Shown here: piece by piece, positions 7,852-16,340 of the stretch
Position numbering within the stretch: the first letter of the stretch is position 1
Layout: the number at the start of each line of letters is the position of its first letter
Translations under genes and position numbers: made by a program
The notes under the pieces: model-generated
Told to the model about the DNA's origin: nothing
What the model saw: the letters and a program-made list of their open reading frames with translations, nothing else
The model's database searches: none
NCBI RefSeq assembly: GCF_001675285.1
Contig: NZ_LSGQ01000001.1
Span: 124,001 to 188,000 of the forward strand
Source: Elizabethkingia miricola
Lineage (GTDB): Bacteria > Bacteroidota > Bacteroidia > Flavobacteriales > Weeksellaceae
DNA length: 64,000 bases
Direction: 5' to 3'

Positions 7852-10800
7852 ATGAAAAATTGGACATTCAGAAGATGGAATAATTCATTAGGCTGGCTGA
7901 TATTTGGTATTGCGCTGATTATCTATTTTTCTACAATGGAGCGCAAGCTTAGCTTTTGGGATTGTGGCGAATATATTGCTTCCGCCATAAAGTTGCAGGT
8001 AACACATGCTCCCGGCGCTGCTTTATTTCAACTTATAGGTGCAACACTTTCTGCATTTGCATTTGGCAACGGACAAAATTATGCTATAATCATCAACGGA
8101 ATGTCAGCACTCTGCAGTGCATTTACTATTCTGTTTTTATTTTGGACAGTTACCCATTTTGCCAAAAACCTTTTTCAGACTACTCAAAAAGAACTGAACG
8201 CTAATCAGACTTTTGCTGTTTTATTCTCAGGGATTGTTGGAGCTTTAGCTTTTACATTCAGCGATACCTTTTGGTTTTCAGCTGTAGAAGGTGAAGTATA
8301 TGCTATGGCGAGTATGTTTATTGCTCTTATTTTGTGGCTTATCTGTAAATGGGAAGAAGCCTTTGATCAGAAAGACAATCAACGCTGGATTATCCTGATT
8401 TTCTTTATCACAGGACTTTCATTAGGTGTCCATATGATGTGTATGCTTGCCGTACCTGCTGTATGTCTGATTTATTATACCAAAAAATATAAATTCACAT
8501 GGAAAGGTTTTTTATTAGCTAACCTTATTACTTTAGTCGTTCTGGCAATGGTATTCAAGGTTATTTTCCCTACATTAATGACGATTTTCTCCAGAAGTGA
8601 AATTACTTTTGTCAATGGATTTGGATTACCATTTCACTCAGGAACTATTTTTTCATTTTTAGCATTAGTTGCTGCATCTTACTACATCTTAAAATTTGCA
8701 TACAAAAGAGCAAATAATATACTGCAAACCATTACCCTAAGCTCAGTATTTCTTATCATAGGCTTTTTCTGCTGGATGGTTCTGCCGGTTCGAGCCAATG
8801 CCAATCCGGCAATCAACCTTAATAACCCCGATAGCGCAATTGGTCTTCTGGATTATTATAACCGCGTCCAGTATGGAGACTGGCCAACTACTTATGGAGA
8901 AAATTACACAGCCTATTTAGATCCGGATGGTATTGAGAAAAATGATGATGGGAGTTATAAAACGGTAAAAACAGGCAATGTTTATGTAAAAAATGAGCAA
9001 ACAGGCAGATATGATTTAATTGATACCCGTGATGATCTGGTCTATAATAAAAATCAGATAAGCTTTCTGCCAAGAATGTTCAGTAATGATAAAACGGTTA
9101 TTCCAAATTACATGTCTATGTACGGAGCTCCTGAGTTTAGCTTTAATTACGATAATGAAGACATTGCCAATGATAAAGATGCTTATGCAGCATTTGAAGC
9201 TATGAAGAAGAAATATGATGAAGGAAGTATTACCTATCAGGATTATATAAATGCAAAAAAATATAAGCTTGTCCACGTTAAAAAACCTGATTTTGGACAA
9301 AACCTAAACTATTTTATATCCTTTCAGAATGGTTATTATTTTGTAAGATACCTGCTGTGGAATTTCGTTGGCAGACAAAATGATCTTCAGGGTGAATTAC
9401 AAGATAACCGCGGAAACTGGATTAGCGGATTCTCGATGTTAGACAATGCTTTATATGGTGATCAGGGACATCTTTCATCCCAGTTCAAAAATGAATCAAC
9501 AGTAAAATTTTTCTTCTTACCACTAATTTTAGGCTTAATAGGTTTTTTCTTCCAGTTAAATAAAGACTTTGGAAGATTCTATGCCATATTATCCCTGTTT
9601 ATACTAACCAGTTTCGGAATTATTTATTACACAGGTGTGAAACCATTTGAGCCGCGTGAGCGCGATTATGCCGTTGTTGGTTCATTTTATGCCTTTGCTA
9701 TCTGGATTGGATTAGGTGCCACAGCTCTTTTTTATCTGGTACAGCAAAAAATAAAAAAGACAAATCTCAGTTGGGCAGTCGGAGCCGTCTTGCTAGGTAT
9801 TCCCCTTATGATGGGCTTTCAGAATTATCGTCCCCATGACAGAAGCCAGAAAACAGCAGCTTATGACAGCGCCTACTCTATTTTGAAATCTTTACCAAAA
9901 GACAGCGTAATGATTACTTATGCTGATAATGATACTTATCCAACATTTGGATTACAACAGACCGAGAACTTCCGCGATGATGTAAGAATTGTACATCAGG
10001 CATTAGTATCAAAATCATGGTTTATTAATCAGACGATGAGAAAAGTAAACAATTCCGAAAAACTTCCTTTGCATTTAACACAGGAAGAATATCAGGAAGG
10101 AACCAATGAACAGGTTTATCTGATGAGTAAAGAAGAGTGGAAAAGTATATTTGATAATCTTGATGCTCAGGGAGAGAATTCAAAAGCGCTGGCGTCTTTC
10201 AGAAAATATATAACCCAAGATTCTATGACCTTTCAGGAGGCTATAGCTTTTCTGAAAATGAAATCGGAAGACAAAGATCAGATTCTTCAAATGATCTTTG
10301 CAGGTGATAAATATGCAAAACTGAACTTCCTTCCGGTTCATACTTTCACTCTTCCTGTAAATACCAAAAATGCAGTAGAAGCCGGAATTATAAAACCTGA
10401 AAATGCTGCGTTCACTGAAAAGAATCTGGTTGTAAACTACACGGATAACACCATGTACAAATACAATCTTTTCCTGATGGATTTATTAGCAAATTTTGAC
10501 TGGAAAAGACCTATTAACTTCTCAGCAACAGGTATGGCAGACCCAGCGGACATGTTCTTTTTAAGGGATTATCTGCAGTTTGATGGCTTCTCCTATCGTC
10601 TCGTTCCTATAAAAACAACTCAGGAAAATACTCCTCGTGGTGATGTTGGACGCGTAGACGCAGAAGAGCTTTACAGAACGGTAAAAAACTTTAAATGGGG
10701 AAATTTCAAAAATCTATATAACCATTATGATGAAATTGCAACAAGCAATATTATGAGCTATCGTCTGACAGCTTCCCGCACCGCACAGGCATTGGTTGAA

Positions 10801-11343
10801 AGAGGAGATAAAAAAAGAGCTTTAGAAGTGTTAGATCTGGCTACATCGGAGATTCCGTTCGAAAAATATAATGATCCCCGTTCTATAGACGATATCGTTT
10901 ACGCTTATCTTTTAGCCGGCAATGAGAAAAAAGCGCTGGCACTGGCAGCAAAAGTTCAGAGTAATACATTACAGGATTATAATTACTACAAAAGCCTGGA
11001 TAAGAAACATCAGAAAACGATGAAAAAGGATATGGCTTCGCAACCTTATTATTATTCTATGATTGCTAAAAGTATAGCCGATGCCTATGCAAGGAATGGC
11101 GAAAAAGAAAAAGGCTTAAAATATCTTCTGAATGCACTAAAACCAGTTGATTCAGAGTTCAGAGCTTACCTTGTACAACTTCAGAATACCAAAGCAGAAT
11201 ATAAACAGAAGAAAGTTGAACAGGTACAGGAAATCACTCCTTTTTATGAATACTTGTTCGATGCCATGCAGCCTTATGACTCGGCTTATGCATCTGCCAG
11301 AATGAAACAAATTAACTCGGATATTATGAAAGCAGTACAGTAG
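7852..11343 (+). CDS. DUF2723 membrane protein, GT-C / protein O-mannosyltransferase-like, with TPR-like tail
   Basis: The product of 1163 residues is one of the largest in the window. The first third is a multi-spanning domain of the DUF2723 (GT117) family: LGWLIFGIALIIYFSTM, then RKLSFWDCGEYIASA (residues 32-45), whose acidic residues lie in the first periplasmic loop as in GT-C glycosyltransferases. More helices follow around 540-660, with KPFEPRERDYAVVGSF before the last of them. A soluble domain follows (SYILKSLP, TYADNDTYPTFGLQQ), and residues about 930-1140 form helical pairs like TPRs (YLLAGNEKKALALAAKV). Bacteroidota O-glycosylate secreted proteins at D-S/T sites, and this family is a candidate transferase; the donor and role here are inferred. 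Confidence 0.88.
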   Translation: MKNWTFRRWNNSLGWLIFGIALIIYFSTMERKLSFWDCGEYIASAIKLQVTHAPGAALFQLIGATLSAFAFGNGQNYAIIINGMSALCSAFTILFLFWTVTHFAKNLFQTTQKELNANQTFAVLFSGIVGALAFTFSDTFWFSAVEGEVYAMASMFIALILWLICKWEEAFDQKDNQRWIILIFFITGLSLGVHMMCMLAVPAVCLIYYTKKYKFTWKGFLLANLITLVVLAMVFKVIFPTLMTIFSRSEITFVNGFGLPFHSGTIFSFLALVAASYYILKFAYKRANNILQTITLSSVFLIIGFFCWMVLPVRANANPAINLNNPDSAIGLLDYYNRVQYGDWPTTYGENYTAYLDPDGIEKNDDGSYKTVKTGNVYVKNEQTGRYDLIDTRDDLVYNKNQISFLPRMFSNDKTVIPNYMSMYGAPEFSFNYDNEDIANDKDAYAAFEAMKKKYDEGSITYQDYINAKKYKLVHVKKPDFGQNLNYFISFQNGYYFVRYLLWNFVGRQNDLQGELQDNRGNWISGFSMLDNALYGDQGHLSSQFKNESTVKFFFLPLILGLIGFFFQLNKDFGRFYAILSLFILTSFGIIYYTGVKPFEPRERDYAVVGSFYAFAIWIGLGATALFYLVQQKIKKTNLSWAVGAVLLGIPLMMGFQNYRPHDRSQKTAAYDSAYSILKSLPKDSVMITYADNDTYPTFGLQQTENFRDDVRIVHQALVSKSWFINQTMRKVNNSEKLPLHLTQEEYQEGTNEQVYLMSKEEWKSIFDNLDAQGENSKALASFRKYITQDSMTFQEAIAFLKMKSEDKDQILQMIFAGDKYAKLNFLPVHTFTLPVNTKNAVEAGIIKPENAAFTEKNLVVNYTDNTMYKYNLFLMDLLANFDWKRPINFSATGMADPADMFFLRDYLQFDGFSYRLVPIKTTQENTPRGDVGRVDAEELYRTVKNFKWGNFKNLYNHYDEIATSNIMSYRLTASRTAQALVERGDKKRALEVLDLATSEIPFEKYNDPRSIDDIVYAYLLAGNEKKALALAAKVQSNTLQDYNYYKSLDKKHQKTMKKDMASQPYYYSMIAKSIADAYARNGEKEKGLKYLLNALKPVDSEFRAYLVQLQNTKAEYKQKKVEQVQEITPFYEYLFDAMQPYDSAYASARMKQINSDIMKAVQ

Positions 11344-11451
11344 GTGAATCGTTAATAGGTGAATAGTGAATGTTCTAACTTCTAATAACTATTTTCTTCC
11401 ACATTGTACAATACAACTAAATCTCCTAATATTGTACTAAAATCCTGATAT

Positions 11452-11976
11452 ATGAAAAAATCCAATATCACAAAAATGCCGGGGTACTACGACCGTTATA
11501 TCAATCTGGTAGATGACATTGAAATTCTGGACGCTTTTGACCAGAGTATTCAACAGATTGATCACATCAACATAGATCAGTTGCTTCAGTTGGAAGATAA
11601 TGTTTATGCTCCTGAAAAATGGACCATCAAACAGATTATACAACATATCATAGATACCGAAAGAGTCTTTACAGAAAGAACGACACGATTTGCCCGGCAA
11701 GATGGTGTAACTCCACAGGGGTTTGATGAAAATCTCTTCGCTGACAATGCAAAAGTCAGCCATCGTACATTAGAAAGTCTTTTGAAGGAGCTAAAAAGTG
11801 TTCGTATAGCCAGCAAGGCAATGTTTGAAGGTTTTGATGATGAAACAATACAACATTCGGGTAACAATTATAACACAGAAATGTCTGTATTGGCAATGGG
11901 CTTCACGATGGTAGGACATCAGATTCATCATTTTAATATCATCCGTGAAAGATATCTTCCGTTATTAGAGAAATAA
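11452..11976 (+). CDS. DinB family protein (DinB_2 type)
   Basis: The product of 174 residues is a four-helix bundle of the DinB/YfiT-like group. Three His likely form the metal site: one in QIIQHIIDTERVF (helix 2) and two in GHQIHHFNIIRERYL (helix 4). Biochemical roles vary: many members are thiol-dependent transferases or remain uncharacterised. It lies 60 bases upstream of the AraC-Ogt gene and may be the first gene of the alkylation-repair cluster, which would fit the damage-inducible history of the DinB name, although this is only a positional argument. Confidence 0.88.
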   Translation: MKKSNITKMPGYYDRYINLVDDIEILDAFDQSIQQIDHINIDQLLQLEDNVYAPEKWTIKQIIQHIIDTERVFTERTTRFARQDGVTPQGFDENLFADNAKVSHRTLESLLKELKSVRIASKAMFEGFDDETIQHSGNNYNTEMSVLAMGFTMVGHQIHHFNIIRERYLPLLEK

Positions 11977-12036
11977 GCAAGATTCGGGTTTTATTATAGT
12001 ATCACATATCGGAAATTTGTTTCAAATATAACAGAG

Positions 12037-12882
12037 ATGAAACCACAAACCGACATTAATTTTCAACGTGTTGCTGAAGCTATAGAATATATCCAGCAAC
12101 ACTTCAAAGAGCAGCCAAGTCTGGAAGCCATTGCAGATAATGTGCATGTAAGCCCTTATCATTTCCAAAGGATATTCAGTGACTGGGCTGGTACTTCTCC
12201 TAAAAAGTTCCTCCAGTACATAAGCCTTCAGTATGCTAAAGATTTACTAAAACAAAATGCTACACTGGCTGAAGCTGCATACGAAACAGGTCTTTCCGGA
12301 ACAGGAAGATTACACGATCTGTTCATCAACATAGAAGGTATGACACCTTTTGAGTATAAAAACGGCGGTGAAAGTTTACATATTAATTATAGCTTTTTCA
12401 ATAGTACTTTCGGCTCTGTTTTTATAGCCTCTACAACGAAAGGAATCTGTGCAATGACTTTTTATGAAAATAAGGCTGATGCCATCCAGCAGCTTAAAAA
12501 GCAATTTCCAAATGCAATATTACGAGAGCAAAGCGATGCTTTTCAAGAAAATGCATTATCTATTTTCAGCAAGGACTGGCAACAAATAAATAAAATAAAG
12601 TTACATCTGAAAGGAACAGATTTCCAGTTAAAAGTATGGGAAGCTCTCCTTAAAATACCTTTAGGTGAGCTTACTACTTATGGCTATCTGGCAGAACAAA
12701 TCAATAACCCAAAAGCTTCCAGAGCAGTAGGAACAGCTATCGGAAGTAATCCTGTAGCCTTCCTTATTCCTTGTCACAGAGTAATTCAATCCACCGGAAA
12801 AATTGGAGGTTATATGTGGGGACCAACGCGTAAAACGGCTATTATCGGATGGGAACAGGCCAGAGTAAATGCAGATATTTAG
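12037..12882 (+). CDS. AraC-type regulator fused to O6-methylguanine-DNA methyltransferase (Ada-like, lacking the N-terminal metal domain)
   Basis: Residues 8-106 form an AraC helix-turn-helix pair (SLEAIADNVHVSPYHFQRIF, then GTSPKKFLQYI). Residues about 120-280 are an Ogt domain with the suicide nucleophile Cys246 in IPCHRVI and the following GKIGGY. E. coli Ada has the same two parts but adds an N-terminal Cys-rich domain that senses methylphosphotriesters. That domain is absent here and instead occurs as a separate 81-residue protein two genes downstream. The protein should repair O6-methylguanine directly and may activate this cluster. The stop is 9 bases before the next start, so an operon is likely. 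Confidence 0.92.
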   Translation: MKPQTDINFQRVAEAIEYIQQHFKEQPSLEAIADNVHVSPYHFQRIFSDWAGTSPKKFLQYISLQYAKDLLKQNATLAEAAYETGLSGTGRLHDLFINIEGMTPFEYKNGGESLHINYSFFNSTFGSVFIASTTKGICAMTFYENKADAIQQLKKQFPNAILREQSDAFQENALSIFSKDWQQINKIKLHLKGTDFQLKVWEALLKIPLGELTTYGYLAEQINNPKASRAVGTAIGSNPVAFLIPCHRVIQSTGKIGGYMWGPTRKTAIIGWEQARVNADI

Positions 12883-12891
12883 TTAGAAGTT

Positions 12892-13605
12892 ATGACGACA
12901 CTTATTCAAAAAATCGAGAATATTGATTGGGAGAAAATAACTGAAGACATGCACCGAAATGGTTATGCAATTATCCCAAACCTCATCGATAACAGATCTT
13001 GTGAAGAACTGAAAACAGGTTATGAAAAAACCGGAGTTTACAGAAAAAGAGTAATTATGGAACGCCATAGATTTGGTCTGGGAGAATATAAGTATTTTGA
13101 TTACCCTTTACCAGATATTATTCAGGATATAAGAACCAATATCTATCCATATCTGGCTCCAATTGCTAATACATGGTTTAAAGCTCTGCAAATAGACAAA
13201 CAGTTTCCACTTGTTCATAAGGAATTATTATCCGAATGTCATGCAAACGAGCAGAAAAAAGCAACAGCTTTAATCTTAAAATATGGTAAAGGTGGCTTTA
13301 ATACATTACATCAAGATCTTTATGGCGATGTGTATTTCCCTATACAGGTTGTTTTAATGTTAACTCAACATGAAGAAGATTTTACTGGTGGAGAATTCGT
13401 TCTCACCCAGCAAATTCCCAGAGCTCAGTCCAAAGCAATAGTATTAAAACCTAATAAAGGCGATTTACTGATATTTACAACTAATTTTAAACCGGAAAAA
13501 GGTACCAAAGGTTATTACAGGGTTAATATGAAACATGGTGTAAGTGAGGTAAAGAATGGTAACAGGTATACATTAGGTATTATATTTCATGATGCTTTAA
13601 ATTAG
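12892..13605 (+). CDS. 2OG-Fe(II) oxygenase
   Basis: The product of 237 residues has a double-stranded beta-helix signature: His140-Gln141-Asp142 (NTLHQDLYGD) as the proximal iron ligands, distal His215 (MKHGVSEV) and Arg225 (NRYTLGIIFH) as the likely 2-oxoglutarate anchor. The N-terminal helix contains HRNGYAIIPNLID. It belongs to the group of proline-hydroxylase-like proteins often encoded beside ada and alkB. The substrate is unknown; DNA or nucleotide repair is suggested by the tight gene context (9 bases from AraC-Ogt and 1 base from the Ada metal-domain gene). Confidence 0.9.
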   Translation: MTTLIQKIENIDWEKITEDMHRNGYAIIPNLIDNRSCEELKTGYEKTGVYRKRVIMERHRFGLGEYKYFDYPLPDIIQDIRTNIYPYLAPIANTWFKALQIDKQFPLVHKELLSECHANEQKKATALILKYGKGGFNTLHQDLYGDVYFPIQVVLMLTQHEEDFTGGEFVLTQQIPRAQSKAIVLKPNKGDLLIFTTNFKPEKGTKGYYRVNMKHGVSEVKNGNRYTLGIIFHDALN

Positions 13606-13606
13606 T

Positions 13607-13852
13607 ATGATAAAACATATTGATATTTCTGATTCGGAGCTGAGAAGTAAAATCCGAAGAAAAGATATTTTGTTGGGCGGAAACAGGAAACTCAAAATAT
13701 ATGGTACATTATCCTGTACATCAGGAAAACGAATGAAAAGGGAAAACAGAATTTTCTTTTCATCAGAAAATGAAGCTATTGAGAATGCATACCGCCCCTG
13801 TGGACATTGCATGAAAGAACAATACAGCAAATGGAAAAATGGAATTATTTGA
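13607..13852 (+). CDS. Free-standing Ada metal-binding domain protein
   Basis: The product of 81 residues is essentially one PF02805-like domain: YGTLSCTSGKRM, then RIFFSSENEAIENAYRPCGHC. In E. coli Ada, four Cys (38, 42, 69, 72) hold zinc and Cys38 accepts a methyl group from a phosphotriester. Here Cys37, Cys65 and Cys68 are present, but the position matching Cys42 is Lys41. His67 or an outside ligand may substitute. It overlaps the next gene by 14 bases and follows the oxygenase stop by 1 base, so it is firmly in the operon. Binding of damaged or structured DNA is an inference. Confidence 0.88.
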   Translation: MIKHIDISDSELRSKIRRKDILLGGNRKLKIYGTLSCTSGKRMKRENRIFFSSENEAIENAYRPCGHCMKEQYSKWKNGII

Positions 13853-14447
13853 ACGCGAAATAGACAGTACAGCAAACCTTCTTCCAAAAGACGGAACGGT
13901 TAATTATTACGGAAAAATATTCTCTTTAGAAGAAGCCGATTATTATTACCAGTTATTATTATCTGAAATCGAATGGCGAAATGATGAGGCAATAATTTTC
14001 GGAAAAAAAATTCTGACCAAACGAAAAGTAGCCTGGTACGGAGACATACCTTTTGAATATACTTATTCCAATGCTACCAAAACAGCACTTCCATGGACAG
14101 AGAACCTTTTGATATTAAAAAAAATTGCTGAACAGACTACTGGTGAAACATACAATTCCTGTCTGTTGAATCTCTACCATTCCGGGGACGAGGGCATGGC
14201 CTGGCACAGCGATGCCGAAAAAGATCTGAAAAAGCATGGTGCTATTGGTTCTATGAGTTTTGGTGCCGAAAGAAAGTTTGCATTCAAACATAAAAAAACA
14301 CAAGAAAAAGTGGAACTTATACTGGAACATGGCAGTCTTCTTGTGATGAAATATGAAACTCAGGATTTCTGGCTGCATCGGCTGCCACCAACTAAAAAAT
14401 TCTTTAAAGAAAGGGTAAACTTAACCTTTCGCAGCATTGTTGAATAA
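13839..14447 (+). CDS. alkB: Alpha-ketoglutarate-dependent DNA repair dioxygenase AlkB
   Basis: The product of 202 residues carries the full AlkB active site: His123-Ser-Asp125 (MAWHSDAEKDL), distal His180 (FWLHRLPP) and the RxNLTFR box with Arg192 and Arg198 for 2-oxoglutarate. The strand LNLYHSGDEGMAWH before the first ligand is typical of the ALKBH2/3-like bacterial group. It removes methyl groups from N1-methyladenine and N3-methylcytosine oxidatively. The ATG is inside the end of the Ada-domain gene, which suggests coupled translation. Confidence 0.95.
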   Translation: MELFEREIDSTANLLPKDGTVNYYGKIFSLEEADYYYQLLLSEIEWRNDEAIIFGKKILTKRKVAWYGDIPFEYTYSNATKTALPWTENLLILKKIAEQTTGETYNSCLLNLYHSGDEGMAWHSDAEKDLKKHGAIGSMSFGAERKFAFKHKKTQEKVELILEHGSLLVMKYETQDFWLHRLPPTKKFFKERVNLTFRSIVE

Positions 14448-14486
14448 AAGTTATTTCTTATCTTTAGTAGATTAATTTTTACTAAG

Positions 14487-15062
14487 ATGAGCAATGAGGG
14501 TTATTTACAAAGTGTAAAAAAACAATTTTCTTATTACAAAGCTCTGGCAGAAAAAACTTTCGCACAACTTACCGAGGAACAGCTATTCTGGCAATATAAT
14601 GAAGAGAGCAATAGCATTGCTGTAATCATCAGACATTTAGCCGGTAATATGCTTTCCAGATGGACCGATATATTCACTACAGATGGTGAAAAAGATTGGA
14701 GAAACCGCGATGCCGAATTTGAAAATAATTTTCAGTCTAAAGCCGAATTAATGGCATTTTGGGATAAAGGATGGAATATTTTTCAGACAACTCTGGAATC
14801 ATTAAAAGACGAAGATTTGGAGAAAATCATCTATATCCGGAATCAGGGACATACAGTTTTAGAAGCTATCAACAGACAACTTGCCCATTATCCTTACCAT
14901 GTCGGACAAATTGTTTTTACTGGAAAAATGATATGCAATCAAAACTGGGAAAGTCTTTCTATTCCCAGAAATACATCTGCTGACTACAATCAGAATATGT
15001 TTAACAAACCCAAAAATAGAGAACATTTTACAGACGAAACATTAAATACAAATAATAAATAA
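14487..15062 (+). CDS. DUF1572 family (DinB-like) protein
   Basis: The product of 191 residues is a predicted four-helix bundle. Family signs are GYLQSVKKQFSYYKALAEK at the start, SIAVIIRHLAGNMLSRWTDI and a late QLAHYPYHVGQIVFTGKM, with His residues placed as in DinB-type metal sites. The enzymatic role is unknown. It starts 39 bases after alkB and its stop overlaps the next ATG (TAATG), so it is probably part of the same transcript. Confidence 0.88.
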   Translation: MSNEGYLQSVKKQFSYYKALAEKTFAQLTEEQLFWQYNEESNSIAVIIRHLAGNMLSRWTDIFTTDGEKDWRNRDAEFENNFQSKAELMAFWDKGWNIFQTTLESLKDEDLEKIIYIRNQGHTVLEAINRQLAHYPYHVGQIVFTGKMICNQNWESLSIPRNTSADYNQNMFNKPKNREHFTDETLNTNNK

Positions 15063-15406
15063 TGGATATTAAACCTGAGATTACCTGGTCGGATTTTGAG
15101 AAGATTGATATGCGTGTGGGAACTATTATTTCTGCAGCTGTTTTTGAGAAGGCCAGAAAACCAGCTTATCAGTTGGAAATAGATTTTGGCGAGCTGGGAA
15201 TAAAAAGATCTTCTGCCCAGATTACCGATCTTTATAATACAGATATACTAGTGGGACAGCAGATTATAGCTGTTGTAAATTTCCCAAAAAAACAAATAGC
15301 CAATTTTTTCAGTGAATGCCTTGTATTGGGTATCGTAGGCACTAATCAGGTTATTACACTATTGCAACCAGAGCAAAAAGCCACTAATGGATTACCTATA
15401 GCGTAG
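15062..15406 (+). CDS. csaA: tRNA-binding domain protein, CsaA-like
   Basis: The product of 114 residues is a stand-alone EMAP-II/MetRS-C type OB fold: WSDFEKIDMRVGTIISA, SSAQITDLYN and the final LLQPEQKATNGLPIA. This matches CsaA, a dimeric tRNA-binding protein once described as a secretion chaperone. Start and upstream stop share one base, so translation is coupled to the DUF1572 gene. It seems to be the last gene of the cluster that begins with the alkylation-repair genes. No clear link to repair is apparent. Confidence 0.88.
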   Translation: MDIKPEITWSDFEKIDMRVGTIISAAVFEKARKPAYQLEIDFGELGIKRSSAQITDLYNTDILVGQQIIAVVNFPKKQIANFFSECLVLGIVGTNQVITLLQPEQKATNGLPIA

Positions 15407-15434
15407 AAGTTATCATACATCAATGAACCTGCTA

Positions 15435-15487
15435 TAAGTTCCATTGTATTTTTGCTTTATCAAATGAGACAAATACAATGGAACTTA
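15435..15487 (+). promoter_or_regulatory. 17-bp perfect inverted repeat covering the ygiD start codon
   Basis: TAAGTTCCATTGTATTT at 15435-15451 is exactly complementary to 15471-15487, with a 19-base spacer. The right arm contains ATG 15478. A TAnnTTTG match (TATTTTTG, 15447-15454) overlaps the left arm. If transcribed whole, the hairpin would hide the start codon; if transcription begins inside the spacer, the repeat is better read as an operator. Confidence 0.7.
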
Positions 15488-16296
15488 ATCATTTAAAATC
15501 ATTCACTAACGGACTTCCTAATACCGAAAAAATGCCGGTCCTATTTCTGGGACATGGCAGTCCTATGAATGCTATTGAGGAAAATGATTTTGTTAACGGC
15601 TGGAGAAAGATTGGGCAGTCAATTCCAAAACCAACAGCTATCATCTGTATTTCCGCTCATTGGGAAACATCCGGAACTAAAGTAACAGCTGTTCCCCATC
15701 CGAAAACTATACACGATTTTTATGGCTTTCCACCCGAGCTTTTTGCAGTTCAATATCCTGCTCCCGGAAGTCCGGAACTTGCCACAGAATTATCGGAAGT
15801 AATAAATACTACACCTGTGGAGCCAGACAAAATGTGGGGACTGGATCACGGTGCATGGAGTGTTATAAAATTTCTTTATCCGGATGCTGATATTCCTGTT
15901 ATTGAATTCAGTATAGATGTTCATAAGTCACCCAAAGAACATTACGAACTGGCAAAGGAATTACAATATCTACGACATAAAGGAGTATTAATTGTAGGTA
16001 GTGGCAATATTGTCCACAACCTTCGTATGATGAACTGGCATCAGCCGGAAACTGGCTACGACTGGGCTATAGAAGCCAATGATACTTTCAAAAATTATTT
16101 ATTACAGGACAAACAGGAAGAATTACTGAAATTTCAAGGTATCAGCTCCGCAAATCAGCTTTCTGTCCCTACCCCTGAACATTATATTCCTTCTCTCTAT
16201 GCTTATGCATTAAGAGATAATAATGATAGTATAAAATTATTTAACGATCAGTTAATTTATGGTTCGATAGGAATGCTTTCCTTTCAGATAGGATAA
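15478..16296 (+). CDS. ygiD: YgiD-type class III extradiol dioxygenase (4,5-DOPA dioxygenase-like)
   Basis: The product of 272 residues matches the LigB-superfamily DODA/YgiD group: MPVLFLGHGSPMNAIEEN with the first metal His, CISAHWETSG with the second, and GSGNIVHNLRMMNW plus LDHGAWSVIKFLYP later. These enzymes bind Fe or Zn and open catechol rings of DOPA-like compounds; the natural substrate in Bacteroidota is unclear. The start at 15478 gives an 18-residue lead before the fold. An internal ATG at 15532 would begin right at MPVLFLGHG, which matters because the first ATG lies in a strong inverted repeat. Confidence 0.9.
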   Translation: MELNHLKSFTNGLPNTEKMPVLFLGHGSPMNAIEENDFVNGWRKIGQSIPKPTAIICISAHWETSGTKVTAVPHPKTIHDFYGFPPELFAVQYPAPGSPELATELSEVINTTPVEPDKMWGLDHGAWSVIKFLYPDADIPVIEFSIDVHKSPKEHYELAKELQYLRHKGVLIVGSGNIVHNLRMMNWHQPETGYDWAIEANDTFKNYLLQDKQEELLKFQGISSANQLSVPTPEHYIPSLYAYALRDNNDSIKLFNDQLIYGSIGMLSFQIG

Positions 16297-16340
16297 AACA
16301 AACTTTAACAAAATATTTAATCATTAAAATTTAAGAAATT

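Noticed and set aside
11342-11370. Repeated TAGGTGAAT after the DUF2723 gene
   Set aside because: Only two short imperfect copies in intergenic DNA; no structure or function can be argued.
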